A stretch of 64,000 nt of DNA, taken from Blastomonas natatoria. GTDB taxonomy: Bacteria; Pseudomonadota; Alphaproteobacteria; Sphingomonadales; Sphingomonadaceae. This document shows positions 37,740 to 47,053 of this stretch, piece by piece. The first letter of the stretch is position 1, and each line of letters opens with the position of its first letter. Where the stretch lies: the NCBI RefSeq assembly GCF_003201955.1, contig NZ_QJJM01000009.1:124001-188000 (forward strand). Direction: 5' to 3'. Both the position numbers and the translations under genes were made by a program. The notes under the pieces were generated by a model. That model was not told the DNA's origin, searched no databases, and saw nothing but the letters and a program-made list of their open reading frames with translations.

Positions 37740-37978
37740 TGGTGTTCTCAGTCGCAGTTCTGACGATCACGGCGATTTGCGGGCTAGTTCCGGCGGTTTG
37801 GCAGGCGTGGGAGCGAGAGGTCAGTTTTGGAGGGCAAGATAAAAGGACTGCCAGCTGGCTAGTCCTATGTGGTTGGGATGATTGGCAAATATTGTATGGC
37901 AAGAAAGTATGCCTGCCAGACGCTGATTTGAATTCGGCTTTATTTTCAATCCAAAATAGTATGGCACACCGCCCATGA
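37736..37978 (+). CDS. Small hypothetical protein between the transglycosylase and relaxase genes
   Basis: An 80-residue ORF starting at a GTG that overlaps the transglycosylase stop and ending in a TGA that overlaps the relaxase ATG. A hydrophobic helix (VFSVAVLTITAICGLVPAVW) is followed by a soluble part with WLVLCGWDDWQILYG. Base composition is markedly AT-richer than the genes on both sides, so this may be a recent insert or a non-coding oriT-like segment. No family is recognised; coding is supported only by the double overlap. Confidence 0.4.
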   Translation: MMVFSVAVLTITAICGLVPAVWQAWEREVSFGGQDKRTASWLVLCGWDDWQILYGKKVCLPDADLNSALFSIQNSMAHRP

Positions 37979-39732
37979 GCGGGGACGACAATGAATTTCG
38001 TGTCCGGCCGGGAAGGGGGAGGGACAGCGGCAAGGGCGCGGGCCAAAGAGGCCAGAAGCTGGCAGCACAGGTACGCCGTGCTGCAGCACGATCAGGCCAG
38101 ACGCGCCTACGCAGAGGTGGGTCGCGAACTGGCCGAAGCTCTGGCAGAGCGGGCCGAGGTCGGCTTGCGCTTGCCGCTATGCGACACCGCTCGCCGGGTC
38201 AGCGGCGCGTTACTGTGCTGGCCCGTATCGTCCGGCACAAAGGCGCGCAATATCGCGCCGCGCCGCTTGCTCGCCACATCTCCTATCTCGAACGCGACGG
38301 GGTGACCCGCGACGGGCGCGATGCATCCATGCTCGATGCCCGCTCTGACGAGAGTGATCGCGATGCCTTTGCCAAGCGGTGCGAGGATGACCGGCACCAC
38401 TTCCGCTTCATCGTCAGTCCCGAAGATGCTGGCGACATGCAGGACCTGCGAGACTTCACCCGCGAGTTGATGACCGACATGGCCAAAGATCTCGGCACCA
38501 AGCTGGACTGGGTGGCGGTCGACCATTGGAACACCGACAATCCGCACATTCATATCCTTGTGCGCGGTGTGGCTGATGACGGCACCGACCTGATCATCGA
38601 CCGCGGCTACATCAGTGACGGCCTGCGCCGCCGCGCCGAGGAGCGCGTAACGCTTGAACTCGGACCGCGCAGTGAACTGGATATCCGCACGGCGCTTGAA
38701 CGCGAAGTCGATGCCGAACGGTGGACTGGTCTTGACCGCCAGCTCGTGCAGCTCGGCGAGAACATGGCGGGCCGTGTCGACCTTCGCCCTGGCGGCGATG
38801 GCGAAACCGGCATGCGCCGTCTGCTCATCGGCCGTGCCGCCAAGCTGGAACAGCTCGGGCTTGCCTCCCGCGAAGGTCCTGCAGTCTGGACCATTGATCC
38901 CGGTGCCGAGCGCGCCTTGCGCGATCTTTCGGTCCGCAACGACATCATCAAGACCATGCACCGCGCCATGACCCGGGACGGCGGACGCTTCGATCCATCT
39001 GCCCTGGCCCTGCACTCAAAGACGCCCAGTGACCCCATTGTCGGGCGTCTGGTCGAGCGCGGTCTGCAGGATGAACTGGCGGGCAGCGCCTACGCCATCG
39101 TCGATGGCACCGATGGCCGCACGCATCACTTACGCTTCGACGACATGGACATGACCGGCGATGCGAGACCGGGATCAATCGTCGAGCTCAGATCTTGGGA
39201 GGACGCCAAAGGCCAGACCCGGTTCTCGCTGGCAACGCGGTCGGACGTCGCCCTTGCGGACCAGATCACATCGCCAGGCGCAACATGGCTCGATCGCCAA
39301 CTGGTCGCGCGCGGACCAGTAACAACAGGCAATGGCTTCGGGCTCGAAGTGCGCGACGCGATGGAAGCGCGCGCGCAGCATCTCGAGGCGCAGGGCCTCG
39401 CGCGCCGACAGGGGCAAAGACTGATCCTCGCGCAAGATCTGATCGGCACGCTTCGGAACGAGGAGCTTGCGTCGACTGCGCAAGCGATCGCCGCGCGGAC
39501 CGGGCTTGAGCACAAATCATCGGCGACCGGCGACTACGTAAGCGGCATCTACCGCGAGCGCGTGGCTCTGTCGTCCGGTCGGTTCGCGATGATCGATGAT
39601 GGCATGAGCTTCCACCTCGTGCCGTGGCGACCAGCGCTCGACAAACATCTGGCGCAACACATCACAGGCACCATGTCGCCCGGCGGGACGGTCGATTGGA
39701 GCTTGGGTCGCGGGCGGGGGATCGGCCTGTGA
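37975..39732 (+). CDS. Relaxase/mobilisation nuclease, DUF3363-type (VirD2-like)
   Basis: A 585-residue relaxase that nicks oriT and pilots the strand. The basic N-terminal tail (NEFRVRPGRGRDSGKG) is typical. The catalytic region includes YRAAPLARHISYLERDGVTR with candidate Tyr104 and the metal-binding histidines in VDHWNTDNPHIHILVRG (H184, H191, H193). The DUF3363 domain follows to the end. Codon overlap with the small upstream ORF suggests one operon from the transglycosylase to TraG. Confidence 0.92.
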   Translation: MSGDDNEFRVRPGRGRDSGKGAGQRGQKLAAQVRRAAARSGQTRLRRGGSRTGRSSGRAGRGRLALAAMRHRSPGQRRVTVLARIVRHKGAQYRAAPLARHISYLERDGVTRDGRDASMLDARSDESDRDAFAKRCEDDRHHFRFIVSPEDAGDMQDLRDFTRELMTDMAKDLGTKLDWVAVDHWNTDNPHIHILVRGVADDGTDLIIDRGYISDGLRRRAEERVTLELGPRSELDIRTALEREVDAERWTGLDRQLVQLGENMAGRVDLRPGGDGETGMRRLLIGRAAKLEQLGLASREGPAVWTIDPGAERALRDLSVRNDIIKTMHRAMTRDGGRFDPSALALHSKTPSDPIVGRLVERGLQDELAGSAYAIVDGTDGRTHHLRFDDMDMTGDARPGSIVELRSWEDAKGQTRFSLATRSDVALADQITSPGATWLDRQLVARGPVTTGNGFGLEVRDAMEARAQHLEAQGLARRQGQRLILAQDLIGTLRNEELASTAQAIAARTGLEHKSSATGDYVSGIYRERVALSSGRFAMIDDGMSFHLVPWRPALDKHLAQHITGTMSPGGTVDWSLGRGRGIGL

Positions 39733-39760
39733 CGCACCATTCCCTACAGGACCAAAGCCC

Positions 39761-41824
39761 ATGAATGACAAGATCCTCTGGGGCCAGATACTGGCCGTGT
39801 TCGCAATTATCCTGCTCACCATCTGGAGCGCCACCCAGTGGGCCGCCGCCGCACTAGGCTATCAGTCGGAACTGGGAGAGCCGTGGTTCTGGATCGGCGC
39901 TTCCCCCATCTATCCTCCTCCGGCTTTCTTCTGGTGGTGGTTCGCATTCGATGCCTATGCACCGACAGTATTCGAGCGCGGTGCCCTCATCGCAGTATCA
40001 GGCGGATTCCTGTCCTTCATCGTTGCTATTGCCATGTCCGTCTGGCGCGCCCGCGAGCGCCGGAAGGCGGAAACATTCGGCTCTGCCCGCTGGGCCAATG
40101 CAGGTGAAATCCGCAAGGCCGGCATGCTCGGCGATGCCGGCGTAATCCTTGGCCGGTTCGGCGGATCGTATCTGCGCCACGACGGCCCCGAACATATCCT
40201 CTGCTTCGCGCCCACACGGTCGGGTAAAGGTGTCGGTCTGGTCGTTCCAACCCTGCTGACCTGGCCAGGATCGGCGATCATTCACGACATCAAGGGCGAG
40301 AACTGGCAGCTCACGGCAGGCTTCCGCGCTCGCCATGGCCGGGTCCTGCTGTTTGATCCGACCAATCCCGCTTCCGCAGCCTACAATCCTCTGCTCGAGG
40401 TCCGGCGCGGCGAATGGGAAGTGCGCGATGTACAGAATGTCGCCGACGTGCTGGTGGATCCTGAAGGCAGCCTCGAGAAGCGCAACCACTGGGAAAAGAC
40501 CAGCCACGCTTTGCTTGTCGGCGCGATCCTTCACGTGCTCTACGCCGAGAAGGACAAGTCGCTCGCCGGGGTCGCAGCGTTCCTGTCCGATCCGCGCTGC
40601 GGGATCGAAACGACGCTGCACCGGATGAAAGCCACCCGGCATCTTGGAGACAAAGGTGTACACCCCGTCGTGGCCGCAGCGGCGCAGGAATTGCTCAACA
40701 AATCGGACAATGAGCGGTCCGGCGTGCTGTCGACCGCGATGTCGTTCCTTGGCCTCTACCGGGATCCGGTGGTGGCCAAGGTCACCAGCGCATCGCATTG
40801 GCGCATCGCTGATCTGATGGCCGGTCCGCATCCAACCTCGCTGTATCTCGTCATTCCGCCAGGCGACATAAGCCGAACCAAGCCGTTGATCCGTCTCATC
40901 CTCAACCAGATCGGTCGTCGGCTGACCGAAGATCTCAACCCTGGCAAGCGCCCGCAGCGCCTGCTTCTCATGCTCGACGAGTTTCCGGCCCTCGGACGGC
41001 TCGACTTCTTCGAAAGCGCGCTGGCCTTCATGGCGGGCTACGGGATCAAGGCGTTCCTGATCGCGCAGTCACTGAACCAGATCGAGAAGGCCTATGGCCA
41101 GAACAATGCCATCCTCGACAACTGTCACGTCCGGGTCAGTTTTGCGACCAATGACGAGCGGACCGCCAAGCGTATATCCGACGCCCTTGGAACCGCGACA
41201 GAAATGCGCGCCATGAAAAACTATGCAGGACACCGACTTTCACCGTGGCTAGGGCACCTCATGGTGTCGCGCTCGGAGACGGCGCGGGCCTTGCTTACGC
41301 CCGGCGAAGTCATGCAACTGCCGCCCGATGATGAAATCATCATGGCCGCCGGGCTCCCACCAATCCGCGCGCGCAAGGCCCGCTATTTCCTAGACCCGCG
41401 ATTAAACATGCGTGTGCTCGAGCCACCGAAGCCAGTACATGCCACTATCGCGAAAGCTGCTACAGATGATTGGTCTGGCCTCGAACCCATCCAAACCGAA
41501 CAGCTTCTTCAGGTTCTCAATGCCAATGGACCGTCTGCAGCTAGCGAGGCTTTGACACCCACCACACCTAGGGCCTCCGTCAAGAAGCGAAGCACAAAGT
41601 CGAAAGCCGACAATCAGGCCGACACCAGCGGCATCCGCCGTGAACCCGGCCTGCCTGAGCATGAGAATATCGCGCCAGAGCCGGATCGCCCGTTCAACCC
41701 GTTCGACCCCGACGCTGACACGTCGCAAGATGAGAATGCGCAGAACCGGCGGGCCATTGACCGCGCAATGCGGCGCAATGCGCGCACTGCTTCGCTCGAC
41801 CCAGATGATGGAATCGAGCTGTGA
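39761..41824 (+). CDS. traG: Type IV coupling protein TraG/VirD4
   Basis: A 687-residue ATPase coupling the relaxosome to the T4SS. Two N-terminal membrane helices flank a periplasmic loop. Walker A is APTRSGKGVGLVV near residue 150 and Walker B is LLLMLDEFPALG near 402, with the conserved KAFLIAQSLNQIEKAYGQNN block. The acidic C-terminal tail (about 590-687) is variable. Its stop overlaps the start (GTG) of the RHH protein by four bases. Confidence 0.95.
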   Translation: MNDKILWGQILAVFAIILLTIWSATQWAAAALGYQSELGEPWFWIGASPIYPPPAFFWWWFAFDAYAPTVFERGALIAVSGGFLSFIVAIAMSVWRARERRKAETFGSARWANAGEIRKAGMLGDAGVILGRFGGSYLRHDGPEHILCFAPTRSGKGVGLVVPTLLTWPGSAIIHDIKGENWQLTAGFRARHGRVLLFDPTNPASAAYNPLLEVRRGEWEVRDVQNVADVLVDPEGSLEKRNHWEKTSHALLVGAILHVLYAEKDKSLAGVAAFLSDPRCGIETTLHRMKATRHLGDKGVHPVVAAAAQELLNKSDNERSGVLSTAMSFLGLYRDPVVAKVTSASHWRIADLMAGPHPTSLYLVIPPGDISRTKPLIRLILNQIGRRLTEDLNPGKRPQRLLLMLDEFPALGRLDFFESALAFMAGYGIKAFLIAQSLNQIEKAYGQNNAILDNCHVRVSFATNDERTAKRISDALGTATEMRAMKNYAGHRLSPWLGHLMVSRSETARALLTPGEVMQLPPDDEIIMAAGLPPIRARKARYFLDPRLNMRVLEPPKPVHATIAKAATDDWSGLEPIQTEQLLQVLNANGPSAASEALTPTTPRASVKKRSTKSKADNQADTSGIRREPGLPEHENIAPEPDRPFNPFDPDADTSQDENAQNRRAIDRAMRRNARTASLDPDDGIEL

Positions 41825-42225
41825 AGAAGCCTGATCGTCAAAAGATGACATTCCGGATCGATGCCCACCTGGCGCGACAGCTTTCGGAGCGTGCGCGATC
41901 CAGGCGGGTGTCGCAAACCGAAGTCTTGGAAGCCGCGCTCGCTTCAATGCTCACGCCTGACCATGAGGAGCGGGTCGAGGCTGTTCTGACCAAACGGCTC
42001 GACCGGTTATCAAGGCAACTTGAGCGCCTTGAATGGCATGTCGAGCTGTCGAATGAAGCATTCGCGATCTTCGTGCGGTTCTGGCTGACCAGCAATGCGC
42101 CGCTGCCCGACGAGGCTATGCGCGCGGCACAGGCGACGGGCAAGAAGCGGTATCAAGCCTTTGTGGAGTCATTGGCAAAGAGGATGGAGGCAGGGCCGAA
42201 GTTGCGGGATGAGGTTGAAGGTTAA
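41821..42225 (+). CDS. Ribbon-helix-helix (CopG-like) protein of the transfer region
   Basis: A 134-residue protein with a GTG start coupled to traG. Residues 8-45 form the RHH motif: MTFRIDAHLARQLSERARSR then RRVSQTEVLEAALASML. The C-terminus is helical. In related ICEs it precedes trbB directly and is taken as an accessory regulator of transfer. Here the next gene in the backbone (trbB) starts 5.3 kb later, after a block of defence-like genes. Confidence 0.85.
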   Translation: MKKPDRQKMTFRIDAHLARQLSERARSRRVSQTEVLEAALASMLTPDHEERVEAVLTKRLDRLSRQLERLEWHVELSNEAFAIFVRFWLTSNAPLPDEAMRAAQATGKKRYQAFVESLAKRMEAGPKLRDEVEG

Positions 42226-42763
42226 GGAAGGGCTCAGCGAAGCTTCCTGGGCTTTCCGGCGGTTTCATTTGGGTCATGCAATCACCCATTGCGTGTTGCC
42301 ATCAAATGCCGTTTCCGCAGTTCCGAAAAATGTTGGTAAGATGGTCTGGATCTGGGACTTTCTTGCCGTTCAAAAGCGCCGGGCGGAACGTCAGCTCTAT
42401 GTTTAGAGCAGACATTCGGCGTTCGCCTGAGTGGTATCGAACCGCGACAGAAGTGGCGCCGGATCCGGTTTTGCAGCTTTCGGGTAACCCGATGCGGAAA
42501 GCCGACCTTCGATCAGTCGTCAACTGAAGCTGATAGGCCACATACTCGTCATGCAAACTTCGGCCAGCGGCGCCCGAAGCAGATATCTGTTGATCGTGCT
42601 CGATGGCGCCTCCGCCGGGAGCGGCGATAACGCCGAACTGCGGAAAGTGGGACGACCCCAATCGGGTGGATAGTGGATTCTTAAATGCAGCACTTCCGCA
42701 CTGCCCTGTGCGATAAAAGATGCTAGGCTGCCGGGCCATGGGAATGATGTGGTTTGGGGGCGG
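42226..42763. other. Gene-free leader of the SIR2-HerA cargo block
   Basis: About 540 bases with no credible gene; plus-strand ORFs here are short and lack ribosome binding sites. The segment likely carries the left junction of the inserted cargo and the promoter of the SIR2 gene (GGGGGCGG before its ATG). No terminal inverted repeat, direct repeat or transposase remnant was recognised. Confidence 0.4.
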
Positions 42764-44035
42764 ATGACGTACTGGAATGGCAAGGCAGCCGATGCTGCAC
42801 ATCTTCGCCTGTTCGTGTCTGACGACGGCTGGCGGCTGTTCAAGGACAAGATGAGTGCCGACGGCGAGCGCATCGAGGAAGCGGGGACTCAGCGCGCCGT
42901 CGAAAGCGCCCTGCTCAATGTCCTGAATGCGACCAATGTCGTCGTGCTGACCGGCACCGGTTCGTCGTTCGCGGCGACCAACGACGCGGCCAAGCTCTCG
43001 CCGGCGGGCATGTGGGACGTCTGGGTAGCGGTGCAGACAAAGGTCGGCGCACCGGCGTTCCAGGCGGTGTGTGATACCTTTGCCAGCGCGAAGATCGACG
43101 ACAATATCGAGCGGCTGCTGACACTGTGCAAACTTTATCTGGAGCTGCACGAGACCGCGGTGACCGATCCGACCTACATCCGGATCCATGATTTCGTGGA
43201 AGCGGCCGAACAGGCGATCCTTGCCCGCGTCGACTTTGTCGATCGCACCACCAACCTCGATGCCCATGCGGGATTGATCCAGAAAATCGGGCGCCGCGGC
43301 GTGCGTAAGGCACGGTCGAAGCTGTTCACGACCAACTATGACCTGTGCTTCGAGGAAGCGGCGCGGCGGCACCGGTTCACGATCATCGACGGTTTCTCGC
43401 ACGGTCTCGATCAGGTCTATGACCGCAGCCATTTCGAATTCGACATCGTGCGCCGCTCGGGCCAGCGCGACGCGCCCGATTACATCGAGAATGTCTTCCA
43501 CCTCTACAAGCTACACGGCTCGCTCGATTGGCGCCGGCAGGCCGCCGACATCTACCGGTCGCGGGGTCCGGAAGGAAAGCCGGTGCTGATCTATCCGCGC
43601 TCGAGCAAATATCAGGAGAGCTTCGAGGCGCCCTATCTCGACATGATCGGAGCGTTCCAAGCGGCGCTGCGCGAGCCCGACACGGCGCTGCTGATTTCGG
43701 GGTTCGGCTTTAATGACGACCATATCAGCCGGCCGATCCTTTCGGCGGTCGAGGCCAATATGTCGCTGCGACTGGTCATCTGCGATCCGGCATTCGTGCC
43801 GCCGGCCGAGCTCGATGCCGCACCGCAGACGATGCCCGCCGTCGCCGATCCCGGGAACCCGTTCCTTGCTGCGTTCAAGCGCATGGTGGCGGGCGGCGAT
43901 GCGCGTATCCATCTCATGAACGGCCGGTTTCAGGATCTAGTTTCCGCTCTTCCCGACCTGGTCGGCGAAACCGACCGCGAGCGGCACATGCAGCGTGTCA
44001 GAACGCTCCGGGACCTGGGGGCGCCGACGACGTGA
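42764..44035 (+). CDS. SIR2-like domain protein, probable defence NADase
   Basis: A 423-residue SIR2_2-type protein. Features in order: NAD-binding TGTGSSFAATND (63-74), FTTNYDLCFEEAA (188-200) with the catalytic-site asparagine, LYKLHGSLDWRR (247-258) with H251 expected to be the catalytic histidine, and LLISGFGFNDDHISRPIL (309-326). It lacks the zinc cysteines of sirtuin deacetylases and fits the prokaryotic SIR2 NADases that deplete NAD+ on phage infection. Its stop overlaps the HerA start (GTGA), so the two are one operon, the layout of the SIR2-HerA (Nezha) system. The GTG at 42749 is an alternative start. Confidence 0.88.
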   Translation: MTYWNGKAADAAHLRLFVSDDGWRLFKDKMSADGERIEEAGTQRAVESALLNVLNATNVVVLTGTGSSFAATNDAAKLSPAGMWDVWVAVQTKVGAPAFQAVCDTFASAKIDDNIERLLTLCKLYLELHETAVTDPTYIRIHDFVEAAEQAILARVDFVDRTTNLDAHAGLIQKIGRRGVRKARSKLFTTNYDLCFEEAARRHRFTIIDGFSHGLDQVYDRSHFEFDIVRRSGQRDAPDYIENVFHLYKLHGSLDWRRQAADIYRSRGPEGKPVLIYPRSSKYQESFEAPYLDMIGAFQAALREPDTALLISGFGFNDDHISRPILSAVEANMSLRLVICDPAFVPPAELDAAPQTMPAVADPGNPFLAAFKRMVAGGDARIHLMNGRFQDLVSALPDLVGETDRERHMQRVRTLRDLGAPTT

Positions 44036-45894
44036 CCCGCATCAACCCGATCAATCCAGAACGCTATATCGGCACGATCACCCAAGCTACCGCGTCCTAT
44101 GTTCATGTGAATCTGCCCAATGCGGCGGCGGTGCCTGAGCGGCGCGGGCTGTCGCTCGGCGCGGTCGGCGACTTCGTGTTCGTCGATTGCGAGCGGTTTC
44201 AGATTCTCGGCCGGATCGTCGAGACCAAGATTCCCGATGCCGAGCGGCTGACGGTCGAACCGTCGCTCGGCAAATCCGCGGTCACCAATCCGATCGGCAA
44301 GATCCAGCTGCTGGCGGCGGTCGAGCAGCGCTCGAACAAGCTCCGGCGCGGCCTGCCCGATTTTCCGCGTATTGGCGACGGCGTCTATCTTGCCGAACCG
44401 AGTCAGCTGACGACGCTGATCCGCAATGCGGTGGCCAATGAGGACGAGCTGACGCTCAGCATCGGGCGGATCGATGCCGCGGACGGCGTCGATGTCTGCC
44501 TGCCGCCCGAGAAGATCTTCGGCCGGCATTGCGGGGTGTTCGGCGCGACTGGCGGCGGCAAAAGCTGGACCGTCGCCACGCTGGTCCAGCAGTTGAAGAA
44601 GGCTGGCGGCCGGGCGATCGTGCTCGATCCGACCGGCGAATTCGCCGACATGGGCAATGTCGACGAAGTCTTCGTGTTCGACGCACCCGCAGGGGCGGCA
44701 AGGCGCGTCCATTTCCCCTATCGCCAAATCACCGAGGACGATCTGTTCTCGCTGTTCAGGCCGTCTGGCCAGAGTCAGGGTCCAAGGCTCAGGGAAGCAA
44801 TCAAAAGCCTCAAGCTGGTCGCGGCCAGCGCTGCCGCGCCGCCAGCGGGAGTGTTCGTCAATAACGGCCTGATCGAAAAGGCCGGACGACCGCGCGCACC
44901 TTATTTCAACGCGCTGCACGCGCATGCCGCGCAGCTACACGATCCGGCGTGCGACTTCGACATTGCCAACCTTGCCGAGCAGGTGAAGAACGAATGCGTC
45001 TGGGCGAGCGGCCAAGGCAATGCTGCGGCGTTTGGCAACACCGACCAGAATTCGCTCGGCTATTGTGAATCGCTGATTGCGCGGATCAACACGCTGCTCG
45101 GCTCACGCGAGCTCGAATGCATCTTCAAGACCAACGGCACGTCTTTAGTGACCGAGCTGCGCGCGTTTCTGGCCGACGATAGCCGCGACATCGCGGTCAT
45201 CTCGTTCAAGGATGTGCGGTTCGAGCACAATACCCGCGAAATCCTGCTTAACGTCATCGGCCGGTTCCTGCTGGCCGAAGCCAGAGCTGGCGCATTCCGC
45301 ACGTCGCCACTGGTTGTATTCCTTGACGAGGCGCATCAGTTCCTCGGACGCTCGGTCGGCGATGAGCACAGCACAGTAAAGCTCGATTCCTTTGGGCTGA
45401 TCGCCAAGGAAGGCCGCAAATACGGCCTGACCTGCGTCCTTGCCACGCAGCGGCCGAGGGACATCCCGCAGGACGTGATGAGCCAGCTCGGCACGTTGTT
45501 CGTGCACCGGCTCACCAACGATCAGGACCGCGAAACGGTCGAGCGCGCCTGCGGCGACCTCGATCGCGGTGCCGCGCAGTTCGTGCCGATGCTGGCGCCC
45601 GGCGAAGCGGTAGTGATCGGCCCCGATATCCCCGCCCCCGTGCCGCTGTTCATCCACCCGCCCGAATATCCACCGGATTCGAAGGGACCGGAGTTCCAGA
45701 GCTTTTGGCGCGGGCGCAGAGAGCGTGCGGCGGCGGCACTTCCCGTCCCACCGGTTCCAGTTCCGCCGATCCCGGCCCCACCGAACCCAATATCGCCGCC
45801 GCCGACCCAAGCTGCCGTTATTCCTTCTCCGCCGCCGATTCAGCCGACAAACCCGCAATTTGCGGACGATCTCGACGACGAGGTGCCATTCTGA
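44032..45894 (+). CDS. HerA-type ATPase/helicase, partner of the SIR2 protein
   Basis: A 620-residue protein starting at a GTG that overlaps the SIR2 stop. The N-terminal 150 residues form the HAS-barrel-like domain (YIGTITQATASYVHVNLP). The ATPase core has Walker A FGATGGGKSW (170-179), Walker B VVFLDEAHQFLG (about 427-438) and an ATQRPRDIPQDVMSQLGT block as in HerA. A proline-rich tail (about 560-610) ends the chain. In Nezha-type systems HerA forms a complex with SIR2 and controls its NADase activity; that role here is inferred from architecture. Confidence 0.87.
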   Translation: MTRINPINPERYIGTITQATASYVHVNLPNAAAVPERRGLSLGAVGDFVFVDCERFQILGRIVETKIPDAERLTVEPSLGKSAVTNPIGKIQLLAAVEQRSNKLRRGLPDFPRIGDGVYLAEPSQLTTLIRNAVANEDELTLSIGRIDAADGVDVCLPPEKIFGRHCGVFGATGGGKSWTVATLVQQLKKAGGRAIVLDPTGEFADMGNVDEVFVFDAPAGAARRVHFPYRQITEDDLFSLFRPSGQSQGPRLREAIKSLKLVAASAAAPPAGVFVNNGLIEKAGRPRAPYFNALHAHAAQLHDPACDFDIANLAEQVKNECVWASGQGNAAAFGNTDQNSLGYCESLIARINTLLGSRELECIFKTNGTSLVTELRAFLADDSRDIAVISFKDVRFEHNTREILLNVIGRFLLAEARAGAFRTSPLVVFLDEAHQFLGRSVGDEHSTVKLDSFGLIAKEGRKYGLTCVLATQRPRDIPQDVMSQLGTLFVHRLTNDQDRETVERACGDLDRGAAQFVPMLAPGEAVVIGPDIPAPVPLFIHPPEYPPDSKGPEFQSFWRGRRERAAAALPVPPVPVPPIPAPPNPISPPPTQAAVIPSPPPIQPTNPQFADDLDDEVPF

Positions 45895-45967
45895 AAATTT
45901 GGCGCGGGACTATAGTACTGCCATCATAGCCTGGATGCGCGGGCATAGTCGGGCCCCGAGGGACCGA

Positions 45968-47053
45968 TCAGTCTCGGTGGACGTGTTCCTCCTCATCTCC
46001 GGACTGGCTGAGCCTATAATTGAGGAGTGCAAGACTTGAGCGATAGCGATTGCCAGCTTCGGGATCCGTCGAAACGACAACAAGGTCGGTCAGGTCCTTC
46101 GCCTCTGCCTTTGTGAAGATCATTGCCAACGCGTCGTCGGCGGAGATCGCCCTCGGTGCGCAGGTCGGATTAGTCGCCGCTTGAAGCAGGTAGGTCGCGA
46201 AGTCGAGACTATGTTCCAGCACGTTGGTCTTCGTAGCGGTGGGCACTTTTTCTACCGGCTTTACGAGCGGGGGTAGCGGCGTAGCTTCATTCCCGCCATT
46301 ATCGTAAAAGATATAAGCTGAAGCGCAGACGTTACTGGCGAGGAGGTCGCGCTGCGGACCCCTTGTCGGATTGGTCTGTGAAACGTTTGCGATCGGTCTT
46401 TGGTAGCGCTTGGCTTGAAAGATCAGCGGAACGATCCGGCGCTCGTCTGGCCCCTTCTTGGCTCCCGGCTGGACCGTCCTACCGTCAAAGTCGAGTATAA
46501 TGCCAAAATCACCACCATTCGTCTGCTCGCCGCCGCCAACTTCCAGATCGATTTCGCTGATCGCAAGGGTTGCGCCGGTGCGTGCGATGAGCGGAGCAAG
46601 CGCTGCGGACCAGATTTTTCCTTGGGTGGATAAGGCTTCAAGGAGGTGCCCAGTCAAGCGCCCCTCTAGCTTGTTGGAAGTGCAGCGTTCGAGCTGAAAC
46701 CCGGTCTGCGCGTCAAGCGCCGAGAAGAAGAGCCACCAGTCAGCGAGGTCGCGATAGCTGGGCGGATGGATAAGCACGCGGTCGAGCACCAGCTTCCAAT
46801 CGTCCAAGTTGGCCAGATTCTCCTTCAGCAGGAGAATCATCGCAGCGTTCCCGGCATCAGCAAGCCAGGCACCAGTGCCGCGGAGGGCATCGCTTTTGCG
46901 CTTTCCTACCCCAAGCATGGCAGCATCGAATTCATTCATGCCCCGAATTATCTGCTTATCCTTAAGCAAAGACTGGGCGCGCTCTACCGCGGCCATGATC
47001 TCCACGAGATCCATCCCGAATGTTCCAAGGAAGGAATGTTCTTCTTTGACCAT
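45968..47053 (-). CDS. Unrecognised protein with Mrr-like PD-(D/E)XK nuclease signature
   Basis: A 361-residue protein from the ATG at 47053 (AGGGG eight bases upstream; a GTG at 47071 is possible). The first 120 residues are helical with no known motif. The centre has the order of a restriction-endonuclease-like core: helix KLEGRLTGHLLEAL with E130, strand SEIDLEV, GGDFGIILDFD with D182, and VPLIFQAKRYQR with Q213-K215. QAKRY is the form used by Mrr-family nucleases. A C-terminal helical half follows (EHSLDFATYLLQAA). It is convergent with herA, 73 bases apart, inside the same inserted block, so it is likely a separate or auxiliary defence gene. Confidence 0.65.
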   Translation of the reverse strand: MVKEEHSFLGTFGMDLVEIMAAVERAQSLLKDKQIIRGMNEFDAAMLGVGKRKSDALRGTGAWLADAGNAAMILLLKENLANLDDWKLVLDRVLIHPPSYRDLADWWLFFSALDAQTGFQLERCTSNKLEGRLTGHLLEALSTQGKIWSAALAPLIARTGATLAISEIDLEVGGGEQTNGGDFGIILDFDGRTVQPGAKKGPDERRIVPLIFQAKRYQRPIANVSQTNPTRGPQRDLLASNVCASAYIFYDNGGNEATPLPPLVKPVEKVPTATKTNVLEHSLDFATYLLQAATNPTCAPRAISADDALAMIFTKAEAKDLTDLVVVSTDPEAGNRYRSSLALLNYRLSQSGDEEEHVHRD

